A DNA stretch of 64,000 bases from Anopheles merus (Eukaryota > Arthropoda > Insecta > Diptera > Culicidae). Made by a program: the position numbers and the translations under genes. Below, one piece after another: positions 28,647 through 38,704 of the stretch (its first letter is position 1; each line of letters opens with the position of its first letter). The stretch lies in contig NC_054083.1 of NCBI RefSeq assembly GCF_017562075.2, forward strand, positions 37,741,255 to 37,805,254, read 5' to 3'. Below the pieces are notes generated by a model that saw only the letters and a list, made by a program, of their open reading frames with translations, did not search any database and was not told the origin of the DNA.

Positions 28647-28725
28647 GCTTGCCATCACCGGACCGAGCGGTGCGATGGACTCGCTGAAGCCGGAACGAGC
28701 GAGCAACGGTTCGGACGATACATGA
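4390..28725 (+). CDS. KCNQ: KCNQ-type (Kv7) voltage-gated potassium channel, C-terminal exons only
   Basis: The exons are 4390-4517, 11642-11738, 11824-12018, 12129-12280, 12352-12542, 27404-27615 and 28516-28725. They total 1185 nt, and every junction joins in phase (394 residues plus stop). The protein is the cytoplasmic tail of a Kv7 channel, which carries slow non-inactivating M-type potassium current at the plasma membrane. The first exon reads KKFREAQKPYDVKDVMEQY, the family's helix B, which binds calmodulin. The next two read LASRVVKIERQVDDIETKV, the helix C/D coiled coil that directs tetramer assembly. The rest is a low-complexity tail: Ser/Pro-rich, then strongly acidic, then a 12-Gln tract. 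The voltage sensor, pore and helix A must be encoded upstream of the window. Family assignment is very secure. Exon use in the tail after helix D is a model from splice sites and phase only, and isoforms are likely. Confidence 0.93.
4518..11641 (+). other. KCNQ intron (7.1 kb)
   Basis: This intron lies between the helix B and helix C exons. It is AT-rich, with T-rich runs at 5170-6380 and 7680-8340, CT-rich runs near 9560 and 10617, and a short CA/CG-rich stretch at 7040-7070. The 130-codon minus-strand frame at 8737-9129 has no recognisable family features and is treated as chance. A coding-looking patch at 7069-7158 is discussed separately. Confidence 0.7.
7070..7105 (+). other. Candidate 36-nt cassette microexon in KCNQ intron
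   Basis: An acceptor (ACACACAG ending at 7069) and a weak donor (GTGATC from 7106) bracket 36 nt. The segment keeps phase 2 at both ends, so it could be inserted between 4517 and 11642 without a frameshift. It would add twelve residues, RGSRARSPFQSR, in the linker between helix B and helix C. Vertebrate Kv7 genes vary in this linker. In another frame the same place reads EAQERARRSSLAGDPYRMG, also coding-like but out of phase with the known exons. Purely predictive. Confidence 0.22.
11642..11738 (+). CDS. KCNQ: KCNQ exon: helix B-C linker and start of assembly coiled coil
   Basis: The acceptor is CCCCTTCAG ending at 11641 and the donor is GTGAGT from 11739. The first G completes the Arg codon begun in the previous exon, then 32 codons follow: LDQILGKQGSKSKDVYAS and KISLASRVVKIERQ. 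The LDQI-G pattern and the final VVKIERQ match the Kv7 helix C region leading into the assembly domain. It ends in phase 0. Confidence 0.93.
11824..12018 (+). CDS. KCNQ: KCNQ exon: helix D tetramerisation coiled coil plus Ser/Pro linker
   Basis: The acceptor is ACCATGCAG ending at 11823 and the donor is GTAAGT from 12019. There are 65 codons, phase 0 at both ends. The exon opens with VDDIETKVDSFIDLYMQDR, a heptad-patterned helix equivalent to the Kv7 assembly helix D. It then turns into a disordered Pro/Ser/Gly-rich stretch. The 85-nt intron before it (11739-11823) is short compared with its neighbours. Confidence 0.93.
12129..12280 (+). CDS. KCNQ: KCNQ tail exon with tandem NAGNAG acceptor
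   Basis: The acceptor ends at 12128 within AAGCAG, so either AG could be used. The upstream one would add a single Gln in the same frame. The donor is GTACGG from 12281. The exon encodes PKPILVDKQFSEPNSPIAK and continues with FSDLGHRIKKRVTL, a basic segment. It ends with AG of a Ser codon. The residues match no domain I recognise, but length, phase and codon quality are those of a real exon. Confidence 0.82.
12352..12542 (+). CDS. KCNQ: KCNQ tail exon, acidic and Ile/Val-rich
   Basis: The acceptor is TTTCTCTAG ending at 12351 and the donor is GTAAGT from 12543. The first base completes a Ser codon. The exon encodes SIPPQYVGNSTGQPSDRG, then VVIVVPNIDAEHLEPVG and a run of Glu/Ile residues ending TITESS. 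It ends in phase 1 with a single A. It is GC-rich compared with the introns. The 71-nt intron before it is very short. No known domain. Confidence 0.82.
13930..13968. repeat. (CA)n microsatellite
   Basis: About 19 CA units lie in the KCNQ intron, followed by an interrupted CA-rich stretch to about 13993. Confidence 0.95.
15463..15636 (+). other. Candidate alternative last exon of KCNQ
   Basis: A pyrimidine-rich acceptor (TTCCTACTTCGTAG, ending at 15462) is followed by coding-like, GC-rich sequence in two overlapping frames. Joined to the donor at 12542 (phase 1), it adds TPSYDDYSSSTSL and stops at 15501-15503. That tail ends in a T-S-L pattern resembling a class I PDZ ligand. A second acceptor (CTCTAACAG, ending at 15506) joined to the donor at 12280 (phase 2) would give SVDAEGSRGSIRNARDMNS and so on, 43 residues, ending at TAG 15634-15636. 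Both joins are in phase. Evidence is splice logic and composition only; no homology is known to me. Confidence 0.38.
16946..16980. repeat. (CT)n microsatellite
   Basis: About 17 uninterrupted CT units in the KCNQ intron. Confidence 0.95.
22664..24018. repeat. 1.35-kb palindrome made of four copies of one MITE
   Basis: Arms 22664-23114 and 23568-24018 (451 bp each) are reverse complements of one another across a 453-nt loop. Each arm holds a complete 352-bp element (22668-23019 and 23663-24014). The element begins AGGCC-GGCTACATTG, has terminal inverted repeats of roughly 70 bp, and is flanked by TAA/TTA. Two more copies fill the centre: 23046-23272 (cut short) and 23273-23636. The elements have no coding capacity. 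The terminal repeats and TAA/TTA flanks suggest a PIF/Harbinger-like MITE, which is inference. The two arms share private variants, so one arm was probably copied from the other. Confidence 0.9.
25824..25857. repeat. Three tandem copies of an 11-bp unit
   Basis: GGGCCGGTTTC is repeated three times without interruption in the KCNQ intron. Confidence 0.9.
27404..27615 (+). CDS. KCNQ: KCNQ tail exon, highly acidic
   Basis: The acceptor is CCCGCCGCAG ending at 27403 and the donor is GTAAGG from 27616. Two bases complete the Ile codon begun at 12542. The exon then reads IMMDEEDDEEDEEEDIEEED and later DIGAEIDPDSPPWDVYGDMD, ending TEIIVTPISP in phase 0. The Glu/Asp run is dense and GAG/GAC-rich, lying in a GC-rich island between AT-rich introns. 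The function of such an acidic run in the Kv7 tail is not known to me. Confidence 0.85.
27616..28515 (+). other. Last KCNQ intron (900 nt)
   Basis: This intron is AT-rich with no repeats of note. A coding-looking run around 28010-28057 (reading DAVKSPAFSQSSSHN, followed by GTACGTG) lacks a credible upstream acceptor and was not called. Confidence 0.7.
28516..28725 (+). CDS. KCNQ: KCNQ terminal coding exon with polyglutamine tract
   Basis: The acceptor is CGCCACACAG ending at 28515. The exon starts in phase 0 and encodes VSSAFELNRMDSEEYRRSK, then an Asn/Glu stretch, twelve Gln residues (28609-28644) and a Ser/Gly-rich end, GSDDT, with TGA at 28723-28725. The Gln tract is a nearly pure CAG run and so is likely length-polymorphic. 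The exon is the last coding exon of this isoform. Confidence 0.83.
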
Positions 28726-30991
28726 GAATGGCTGAAACCATCCCCAGTGGCCAGTCATGGCTGCACCTCCACGCAGCGCACCTCCTTCCAGCGGTTTCGT
28801 TTTCCGTGCCCTCCGTGCCGTCACACCCCCCGCACGCCACCCCGTCTACCAATCTGCATCGCTTACGAGCCTACTCGTAGAGCACCGCCCCAATCGAGTG
28901 GGCTACTCGCCACTCATCGTAAAGCAGCAACGCATACCCTCCCGGGGGTTATTGTTTCGATGCTTTCTGCTGTGAGCAGAAATGGCTGCTAAAACCCTCG
29001 GCTACCGTTGCAATGGAACCGACACACACACACAACACAAAAAAAAAATCACTTCTTAGAGACCTGATTTCGTTTGCCTCCAATTGTCCTTCCTAGAAGA
29101 CGGCCCTTGTTGTCTGTTAATAGTGTACTGTTGAATAGTCGTAGCCACTTTCTCGCTCTCTCCTCTCTCTCACACACATACACACACTCTCTCTATAGCG
29201 CGCCCGTTCAAAGCTAGCAAATCATGCAAACGAGTTGGCAGCAAGCGTGAAGCTGTTAATTTTCTTGTTCAGAGCAGATTCTGTAGCGCCTACCGTCCTT
29301 AACGGAAGTGTGCACACTCACTCATCTTCATTGCTCCCAAATGGGCCGAAAATTGCTCTCTAGAACGGGTAGAGAGAGAGGCACTGTCTTGCCGAAACGA
29401 TCGTCCCTCGTTCCCAGCTCGCCCAACGGTGCTAAGCTTTAGTGCAAACACTAAATCCGTTGCTTAGTTTTACTAGTTACATCTTCTATTCTTTATTGCC
29501 CTGTTATTTCTGGAGCCTTTTGCTTTTCCGAACCATTATCAAACTGGATGGAAATAATGGAGCAAAATGTAAGGAGCGAAATGCTAAATAAGCAAATAAA
29601 TAATGAAACATATTTACACGATCTAAATGATAATTATCGATCAATAGTGAGCTGCTCTGACGCTTTGGAGTATTCGCGGCGTGTGAACCAAACGCCACTC
29701 ATCTGAACCACTTTCTTTGCTTCAGTATCACTTGTACGATCAGGCGTGTTACATTCGAGTGCTTGTAAAATATATCAAATCATCCCCAAAAATCGTTTGG
29801 CCCATTAAATAAAAAGCTTAACCCTTCCTCGCAAGCAAATTTGAGCTAGCAGCGCTTGAAAATTATTCCCTTTAGTTTCAACACCACGCACCAACGCTGC
29901 TAGAGCGGCTGGTAGAAGCCGTAGAATTGTAGCAAAAATGAATAAAGAAAAACGATAGCAAACTAAAACGCTACAGTTACAGTTTTAATGATAGGCATTT
30001 TTTCTATACCTTATCTTTAATTCCTACTAGAGTTTAGAGTGGACCGGTGAGTTTGTTAAGAGCAGCGGTTAAGATTCAGTAGGGCAAACAGCAAATTAAA
30101 AGGCAGCGCAGTAAATGAATCGAACTCAAACAAGATGAACAAAAAAACAGAGAAGATACTAGTGAAACAATGTAGCATAAAAAACACACACACACAAACA
30201 TACTATTAAATGGCCAAAAACGGATTTCAATAGCATTAAGATTAGGCAGCGGGCAGTGGTCGAACAGCAGACGGCAACCCACGAGGAGCTGCACCACTGC
30301 GTAGGAAAGATTTCAATGCGTGCAGCAGTGCAAAAGTCTATCAAACACACTTGGCGAGTTACGAGCGCGAACCATGAAGGCACAGGCTGCTTCCGTTCAC
30401 GTGTGGATGGGTGGTATTGATATTGGAACACAAAAGAACAAAATGTCAATTATTAATCTTAGAAATGAGTAAGTGAACAACAGGCGGTGCGCGGTCAACG
30501 AAACGGCAGCACTACTCAACTCGCGCACAGCACAACAAAATAATGACATAGCACACATGACACATAAGGTACTAGCATGTCTGCTGTTTGGCTTCAGTTC
30601 GTTCTGTCGTTGTTATCATCCAGCAGGGTTCAGGTGGCATGCTAAAAGAACACAGTATATAAAATAGGTTTAAGGGTAGCAATGATGATTTCATGAAAGT
30701 TGTTTCAGACGCAAAACATAAACAAACAAACAAACAAGTATTTTACTTTCAACGGCAAACCGTCAGCCACCAGGGCTAGTAAACTTCGCCTATGTAAAAC
30801 ATATTTCTAGCCTGGTGGGGTTTGTTGTTCATTTTAGCAAAGACTTAGATAACAAATGCGAAACTACACGAAAAAAGACAACCACTACACACATTATGAA
30901 ATGGAAGTTTAAAAAACATCTTAACTCTAAGTAATCTAATGCTCGATAGTAAAGAAGGTAGGAGGAAGAAGAAAATAAAAAAAAAGATAAA

Positions 30992-30999
30992 TGTAGATA
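30992..30999 (+). promoter_or_regulatory. Pumilio-type motif TGTAGATA
   Basis: Matches the TGTANATA consensus bound by Pumilio proteins in mRNA. It is meaningful only if this DNA is in the KCNQ 3' UTR. Confidence 0.35.
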
Positions 31000-31970
31000 T
31001 TAAAGCCCCAAACTATTGAACCTATGAAACAAAACAGCACACTACAGCAATGCGAATGATAAAGAAAGAGAGAGAGCGAAAAAAAAACAGAACAGAAAAA
31101 AGAAAGCATAACGAAAGTATAAACAAGAAAACGCACATCACTCCGAACAAGTGCAGACAATAACGAAACGAAAGTAGTGCGAAGCGTGCAATGCTTGCAG
31201 CAACAAAGCAGCCACAAAACGAACAATTAATATTTATATTCTGTTGTAGACACCTTCACTGATTCAAAACTTATTAGCCCTAAAACAAAACAAAACAAAC
31301 AAACAAAAAAATACTAAAACCGACAGGTGAAGGTTACTATTCTTCAAATGGCTTAAGTAACTGCTCGCGCGGTACTGTACCCTGTCTGTAGGGGGGTTTA
31401 GATGGACAAAATCAAACCAACAAACAAGAGAGAGAGAAATATATAAACGCACACTCGGCCGGCTGGCGTCGTACGTGTATATGAAAGGTAATCAAAACGC
31501 ATACAAAAGTAGCACAAAAACAACAAACACAACAACAAAAACACACACACAAGTAAATGCAAGTAAATGCTGAACCCCAAATGCCATCAAAATACACTCG
31601 TGATATTACAAACAAAAACAAGAGAACGGACAAGGTGCGTACGAAGGTGAAATGGGAGCTCCACGACAGCTCGTCCGTTCGAAGGCTAATGGAAATGAAG
31701 TAATATAGCAAATATGCGCTGCTTCAGTCGAACGAGCATACGGATAGTTAATGATAAGGTTGCGTTAGGTTTAGGTTTAGTGAGGTAAGGTTAGAGCTGG
31801 TAAGATTTAGCCGGGATTAAGAGTTTCACCTAGATCAATGTTATTTAGACTCAGTTATCGTTGCCAACTGATGATATTTTGCTCCCTCCTGTTTGCAAGA
31901 ATTTTTGTATTGTTTTATTCTCGACAATTTTTTTCTTCTTTCAATCAACATATTTTTCGTATAGTTTATG

Positions 31971-31976
31971 AATAAA
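31971..31976 (+). promoter_or_regulatory. Poly(A) signal candidate, proximal
   Basis: AATAAA is followed within about 50 nt by a T/GT-rich element (GTTTGGTGTTGTTG), the usual arrangement of an animal cleavage site. It would give a KCNQ 3' UTR of about 3.3 kb. Confidence 0.5.
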
Positions 31977-32389
31977 AGTTCAACTATCACGTTTTTCTTA
32001 TTGTTTTAATTATAGTTTAGTTTGGTGTTGTTGCTTTATCCATATGTTTTTGTGTTATATTTTTTTCTCATATTTTTTTTTCTTTCTTTTTCAAAATTCT
32101 TTCTTTCTACCAAATTATACTGATTCTTTTTTACTGTTTATCTCTTTTTTTCATCTGCCCGAATCTGTTGTGCTTTGTTTATATTTTGTTATCATTTCTT
32201 TATTCTCTAACATTGTTTCGTTTTTTTTTTTATATATTTCTTACCCCATACCTTTCATTCACCAAATGTACCATCTTTTCTTCCACATTACTGCACTTCA
32301 CTTTGCAATCAATGGAGTGCAACGTAAACTTCTTCCTTCAATCGATACCGGCGCTCACGGATACACTAGTGATGTAAGACTGTTCAACC

Positions 32390-32397
32390 TGTACATA
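32390..32397 (+). promoter_or_regulatory. Pumilio-type motif TGTACATA
   Basis: Exact TGTANATA match, downstream of the proximal poly(A) candidate. It would be present only in an extended 3' UTR. Confidence 0.35.
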
Positions 32398-32498
32398 TAG
32401 CGAGCGATGCAAAAACTCAACCAAGAGACGGATAAAACGTTGTAAATTTCACTAATCAAAATGGGAAACACAGTTTTAATGCAAAGTGTCAGCAACCC

Positions 32499-32506
32499 TG
32501 TACATA
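32499..32506 (+). promoter_or_regulatory. Pumilio-type motif TGTACATA
   Basis: Second exact match, about 100 nt after the previous one; both are followed by a short AGCGA sequence. Confidence 0.35.
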
Positions 32507-34639
32507 GCGAACGGTGTTTGCGCACCGGCAAGAGAAATACCCGTTACAACTCCTAGAAACTGATAGTAAATATAGAAAAAAAATCATAATGCTGCTGTAA
32601 ACCAATCCCTCATCCCAAATGCACTAAAACCTCTCCCACTGCGAATGTATAGCAACATAAAAGCAACATCGTTGTCTCGATAAGATCACAGTCATTTATC
32701 ATAGTGCATAATGGATGCATAAGTACGTCAACATTATGCCCTATTCCAGCCATTGCAAGAAGGTAGACTTCAATGGAGAAACAAAATTTTAATTACCGTG
32801 AAATAGTGTTTCGCTTTATTGTTCCATACATTCGTTGTTTCGGATTAGCAGGTAGTGGTTTGGCTGTTAGCTTCGTATAGGGTTTCCCTGTTTTGGGTTG
32901 TTTCCTTTTACCCGTTGAATGGTGTTAGAGTGTAAGCAACGCAAATAGAAGAAGCACACACTGAAAAGACTAGGAATTTGTTTTTCGAAAACAACACAGG
33001 CACTATTTGAAAGCAGGCGCGAAGCCGTTTGACTAAACCGTCCCTTACGTTTCCAGGTCTGTTCAGTTGTCAAAGTTCCTACAACCGTGCTACCCGGCTA
33101 CCCGGCCAGTGTAGTAGTCGGCTTTGGTGGTACCTTAAAGTCACCTGGTTTTATCAAATAGAGAGCAAATTGAACATATTTCGATGCTGAACATTGATTC
33201 CCATAGTACACATATGTAATTATATCGTAACTTCTGCCTGCTCGAGCGAGGAGAAACGGCAGACACAAAAAAAATAAAAACTATCTATAAAACTAAAAAT
33301 AGAATTAAAAGGATATGGAAGAAGATAAGACAGCTGGTTGGAATAGTGGAAAATATAAAGCGAGAAGGTTCTCATCGAACGTATTAATTGTAGTTGAGCC
33401 AACATTTACTTGAAACAAAACTTTTTTTCGTTCCACAAACATTATTATATGTGTCCCTTAACATCAACAGACGAATTAACATTGTTTAGTTTGAATTAAC
33501 TGTATGATTATATAAACCAGTAATACAGTTTTTACGTTCTTTTACGATATGTAGTTCCACTTTGTTTTATTTTTTCTTTTTTTGTTTTGAGAACGCCTTA
33601 GTAACTATAGTTATTCAAAGTAATATCATTTTACTACTTCATATTTACTTTACTTTGTATTTCAACTCCCTTAATGATTTTCAGTTTCAAGTTTATTACT
33701 TATTTGTTTATTACTGATTTAACATTATTTTCTCTCTCTCTCTCACACACACATACACACATTAACACGTTCCTATCTTTCAATTTTTACTTTACTTTAC
33801 AAAACCAATTTGAAAATACATGATAACTTTACATAAAAAATAAAGGGATCACAGAAAATGGTACAAGAGCTTTACATGAACTTAAATGTAAGAAACGAAC
33901 TAAATAACCATAAACAATGATGATAGCGGTGGAGAGACGCTGTTATTTAAACCCAAACTATAGAGGAGGAAAACAAAAACAAACCAAAAGAGATTAAACT
34001 ATTAACCCTATACACAATTAAAGCACAGCTGTACACTCCACTGCGAACATGTTCTATGTATGTATAAGGTGTAAACTAACAAAAGGGAAGGTATGAGTTT
34101 TTAGGTGCAGAGTATTTAAAAAAAAACACACACACACCCAATTTCTATGCTTAGGAGGTGGTCATACAGGCTTAGAGAGAGCACAAATATCGCACTAACT
34201 TAGAAAGAAAATAACTCTTTTTTTACAAAATTGTATGAAATTATAGATACAGAGTACAGAAATTAATCACTAAATTGAACAAAACGAACAATTTTATGTA
34301 TGGACTGCTTTCGTGTAAATTTTACCTCAATTTTGCTTATTTCCTATGCTTATAATGCTTATCATTGATTAGTCATTTCAAAATTCATAGTTGCTAAAAG
34401 TATTGTAGAAGAGAATTTTTGTCACATTTTCTTCCCTGTTTTGAGTGAGGTTTATTGTTAGTGGTAGAAGCAGATTTGCAAACAGCAAGCCGTAAATTAA
34501 GCAAATTAAGTGCAGATATTATAGCGAAACGAACCTAGCACAACTATTCATTATTATTGCCAAGGCTAGTTAACTAAGAACCATATATCATAGCGCAATG
34601 TATAAAACGGTGACCTCTTTCCACAGTAGCCCAGAGGTG

Positions 34640-34647
34640 TGTACATA
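34640..34647 (+). promoter_or_regulatory. Pumilio-type motif TGTACATA
   Basis: Third TGTACATA copy in the candidate extended 3' UTR. Confidence 0.35.
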
Positions 34648-34764
34648 GGATAAACATCTTAGCTAAGAGTATAGATCGAGTGATGCGTTAGAGAGCCGCG
34701 ATCGGAGAGCAAATTTAGCAGAAAAGTTAAAGCGTAGATAAAAACTTTATTACAAAGTAAGACA

Positions 34765-34780
34765 CAGAGAGAGAGAGAGA

Positions 34781-34823
<43 letters not shown>
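34765..34823. repeat. (GA)n microsatellite
   Basis: A GA run of nearly 60 bp, interrupted once by GG, in the candidate KCNQ 3' UTR. Confidence 0.95.
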
Positions 34824-34824
<1 letters not shown>

Positions 34825-35810
34825 AAGAGCGAGTGCTAAAGTTAAAAGCTGCTTCCATTAGTGCGTTCATTTTTGCAAACTAAAATTGAAACTGTTTAGG
34901 CGCGGGTGATCACTAACTACTAATCAGAGGTGCAGTAGTAGTCGTTTCGGCACATTCATTCAAGTTAGCAAGCAGCATGTGCAGCAACAGCAAAATAAAA
35001 CAATAAATTTTAAAGAAAGCATTGCCAAGAAGCGGACGTGCAGATACATTCTTACTAACCGGACAGGCGCCTAAACACGACACAATTAGAAAAAATGATG
35101 AAATAAAACATAATAATTTAAAGCCTGAAGCGAAAGCAGCGTGCGCAAGCTGTAAACTATTGACGCAAACCGTAGCAGCAGCAGCAGAAGCAGCAACAGT
35201 AGCAGTAGTGTTAATCGATAGTAATCAATTATATACTTAACACTCACACCCGACACAAACGCCCGACCGGACCGGTGTGAGGGTTTCTGTTTCGTTTTAA
35301 CCATTCGTTTCGTCATTATCAAAATGTGATACATTATTACGATTAGTCATGCGGATGGGCGCTGCGGCCAGCAGCCGAGTTGCATCGGAAGCGCCAGTTA
35401 CAGACGCATGCAAAACCATACCTAGATTACCCATACCCATAGGACACACTAAGACACACGACATAAAGACAAGAAGAGCGGCTACTCTTCGGCACGGGGA
35501 GGGGGGATAGAGATGGGTCAGAAGCGAGAAGAGATCCCGAGATGAGCGCTAACGAAACACAAAACATGTAAAGTGCATTGTAGCATATTGCAGCCGCGTC
35601 GCCATGTAATGTGTAATATTTCCCCCCCCCCCTCGAAAATAATGGCTCGCTACAAAACTGCGATCTTACACATTCACACAGATAGACACAGTCACACACA
35701 TACACAAACCCATGAACCCATTCCCAGGATGAAGAGACACATGAGCCAGCAGAAGGAGTACAGAAAACGGGAACTGGAAATCAAACCCAACATTTATCAA
35801 ACTTTATTAT

Positions 35811-35816
35811 AATAAA
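35811..35816 (+). promoter_or_regulatory. Poly(A) signal candidate, distal
   Basis: AATAAA is followed about 20 nt later by a GT-rich stretch (TGTGTTTTGGTGG). It is a plausible end of the KCNQ transcription unit. Confidence 0.45.
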
Positions 35817-35840
35817 CAGAGATATTGTAGTGAACAAATG

Positions 35841-37007
35841 TGTTTTGGTGGAACAATGCAACAGTAATTCAACCATGATGACTTGGACGAGCCAATGTTC
35901 ATGACCATGCTCTTTAGTATATGAAAGAATAAGGTAAGGATGATCGGAACGGAAGAGCTTTATACGATGGTATTCTACTTAGAAGAGTTAATGTTTTTGT
36001 CTACGTTAGTACATTAAAAATTTGCCTTTTATTTCAATCAATTTCAATAAAATTTGTCCTCCATTTTTATGTCAATTTTATGGTTTACAGGGTTTTCCAC
36101 GATTTATTGGTCAGTTCCCATAATTTATTGGTATTTTCCGATTGGATGTCAATACAATTGGACCAAAAAATTCTGGGAAACGACCAAAAACTCGTGGGAA
36201 CGCACCAAAAAAATATGGGAAACCACCAAAAATTGATGGGAACCGACCAATAAATCGTGGGAAACCCTGTAACATCTTGGAATAGCCTTCGTACAAAGAA
36301 TGCTCCAACAAAATTCGGGAAATTAACGTTGCAAATAGAAAACATGTTCGATGGCACTTACACTTTGAGTATGTTTGAAAACTTGACCCATGCAATCACA
36401 TTGGTCTCATCGTACGTTGCTGTTTGCAAGGTATAAAGTAGATCCAAAGATGTAAGCTATAATTTTAAGCTTAATCAACTTTATGAATAATCTAGGAACT
36501 TTTGAAATAAATCAACTAATAGACATAATCATCATATCATAACCTTCAACCATATGCACTAATGCATGCATATTGAACGTACATTGGAACTCCATTTGGA
36601 ACAGGTACATTTGATATGCGTGCATGTGTAGAATATTCCTAGATGCATCAATATCTTAGTGTTTTGCATTATTATTTCATTTCCAGAACACCTGACAACA
36701 ACTGCAAGTCCTGCAGTACTGCAAAACACATTTACTAGCGCACACCTGACAGCGGTTGACAGTGACCGATGTGTTTTTTAACACAATTTTTAGTGTACTA
36801 GTAAAGATTTACACCTGCTTTACGTTTTTGATAGCAATACACGTCCTGCACAACCATGTTAACTGCCTTGCTCTGTTAAAAAAGATAGAAATATATCATG
36901 TTCTGATATTTCATATCAACATCGTGTTTGATCGTCATCTTCGATAGTCGTACAGACTACTATCTATTACTCCAGATCGATCTTAATTTCAATAAAAATC
37001 CGTACCA
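35841..37007. other. Intergenic DNA between KCNQ and the ionotropic receptor
   Basis: AT-rich DNA holding one MITE (36088-36269). A 63-codon frame at 36756-36947 ends 60 bp before the receptor start. It is hydrophobic but lies outside the receptor frame and has no recognisable match. No clear TATA box is visible upstream of 37008. Confidence 0.6.
36088..36269. mobile_element. 182-bp MITE with TA flanks and internal repeats
   Basis: The ends are inverted repeats: CAGGGTTTTCCACGATTTAT on the left and its near complement on the right, with TA directly outside both ends. The right half is a run of about four diverged units of roughly 26-27 bp (pattern GGGAA-CGACCAAAAA). The TA flanks suggest a Tc1/mariner-type MITE; the CAGGG start would also fit other families. 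No coding capacity. Confidence 0.75.
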
Positions 37008-38704
37008 ATGCTTAGAATAATGTTTGTTCTGAAAGTTTTTGGCGTGTTAGTAATCGTACCAGTGTCGGTGTGTTTTTTTCTCCCCGTTTCTAACATCAAT
37101 GCCACCTTTTACGCGCACACATTGCTCGGGCTGCATCGCCAAGTGTGTCCTGTCGCTAAATATCGTAATCTGGTGATTTTGTGGTTAAGCCATGACACTG
37201 TCATGGATGCAGTACTGCCACACATAATCAGTGAGGTTACCTACACGAAAACGGTTTCGAAAGTAGTTATATTAAACATCACAAACGACGATATTTACCA
37301 TAGCTGTAATCTGCTCCTGATCGATAGTTTGAATGATTTGGAAGTATGCATTGTTTCTGACGCAGCGCAATTACAACATGATACTTATATGTGCCCTTTC
37401 TATTGCAGACGGTAAATTCATTGCAAGAAAGTGTAAAAGCTATTTACTTCTACCCAAAATGGATACATGAAAAGGTTAAATCTACAGTGAATGAATCTCT
37501 TGTGCAGCTCGTGAGATTTGGCTACCAAGTAGTGTATGACCACAACAACACAATAGCAATCTATCGTTGGAATAAGTATTCTAATCAGACAGCTACAATC
37601 GATCCCTACAAGATAGCGGTTCCCGATGAGACCCGAGATATGTACGGCTACAACCTAACGATGTTCTACTATGAACCAATAAGTAGCGTGATGACCTTTG
37701 ATACGTACTTTTTAGAACTGGTGTGTAGCAAGAGAAATGCGACTGCGATTCAAATGGCCAACTCATCGCATCCCTGCGATATTTATTCCGCAATTGGGTT
37801 TCAGTATATGTACCGGAGTTGGCTTTTACATACGTTTGGGACTACATTTATAGCAGTAAATGTTCCGCGGGCCAAACCTAAGCCGATCGTGTCCGTACTG
37901 ATCGATCCATTCGACAAATATGTATGGATAACCTACCTGATGCTAGTGCTGGCGATGGCGGTTACTATTTCACAGTTTGGCGAAATACTTGGTAGGTGCC
38001 GTTTTGTGGAGATTGTCCTCGAGCTGATCATGACGTGTCTAGCAGGTCCATCGCGGACCTATGGAGGGACATTTGAAAACCGATTGCTCACCATGTTTTG
38101 CCTGATGGGTATAGTTCTCATCTCGTCCTACCAATCGTTGATCATATCGTTCATGTCGATTGTACGGTACGGCCCTGAGATAAACACGCTAGAGGAGATT
38201 CATGAGCAGTGTCTGTTTGAAGATTACGATGAGCCCAGATCCTTCGGCTTCAAAACGTATCCAAATGGTACACAGCTAGGATTTGGTCTCGGATGCAGCT
38301 TTGAAAAGGGTCGTGACAATGAACTGCTAACCATGATGATGACAGCAAACATAATAGACATCAGGCAAGACTATGGCAAAGAAGATTACATACGGTATCG
38401 ACTCGAAAAATATCGATTCGCTAATGTGAAAATGTTTGAGTATCCCATGTGTTTTATGGTTCTGCCGCGCGTTCGTGATCTGCTAGTGTTTTACATTCGG
38501 GCTGTCTTCGAGTCTGGTATTTATGAATACTACTATAACAACAAATCGACACCTGCATGGTTTTATAAACGGAACAAGTTTGCTAACGAGGTGGTGAAAG
38601 TAAAAGACCTGATGTTGCTGTGGTACGCATACGTGTGTGGAACCTTGCTGAGTATCGTATGCCTTGTATTGGAGAAGGTCGTTCATAAAGAATCTAAAGG
38701 GTAG
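37008..38704 (+). CDS. Divergent ionotropic receptor (IR), chemosensory iGluR-related channel
   Basis: Two exons, 37008-37343 and 37409-38704, join across a 65-nt intron (GTATGC...TTGCAG) in phase 0 to give 543 residues. The protein starts with a hydrophobic signal-like segment (MLRIMFVLKVFGVLVIVPVS). A ligand-binding S1 region is followed by the PFDKYVW motif (about 279-285) typical of insect IRs. Then come M1 (about 285-305), a pore-loop region (about 316-330), M2 (about 337-362, with YQSLIISFMS), the S2 region, and M3 near the C terminus (about 513-536, LMLLWYAYVCGTLLSIV). IRs are ligand-gated cation channels in the dendrites of taste or olfactory neurons. The divergent S1/S2 and absence of a large amino-terminal domain fit the fast-evolving IR clade. 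The exact subfamily and ligand are unknown. Without the intron the frame breaks at 37413. Confidence 0.9.
37344..37408 (+). other. 65-nt intron of the ionotropic receptor
   Basis: The donor is GAA|GTATGC and the acceptor is TTCTATTGCAG|ACG. Removal joins DSLNDLE to TVNSLQESVK in phase 0. If it is not removed, the first reading frame stops at 37413-37415. Confidence 0.88.

Larger units (their letters stand above)
28726..35840 (+). other. Probable long 3' UTR of KCNQ
   Basis: After the stop codon there is 7.1 kb with no recognisable gene. Much of it is A-rich on the plus strand, with T-rich patches at about 31900-32250 and 33540-33770. Poly(A) signals followed by GT-rich DNA occur at 31971 and 35811, with a further AATAAA at 29941. 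Motifs fitting the Pumilio site lie at 30992, 32390, 32499 and 34640. Long 3' UTRs are common in insect neuronal genes. Extent is inferred; a non-coding transcript or plain intergenic DNA is possible for the distal part. Confidence 0.5.

Noticed and set aside
36756..36947. Hydrophobic 63-codon frame just upstream of the ionotropic receptor
   Set aside because: Considered as an extra 5' exon. The receptor already has an ATG and signal-like segment at 37008, and no donor/acceptor pair links the two.
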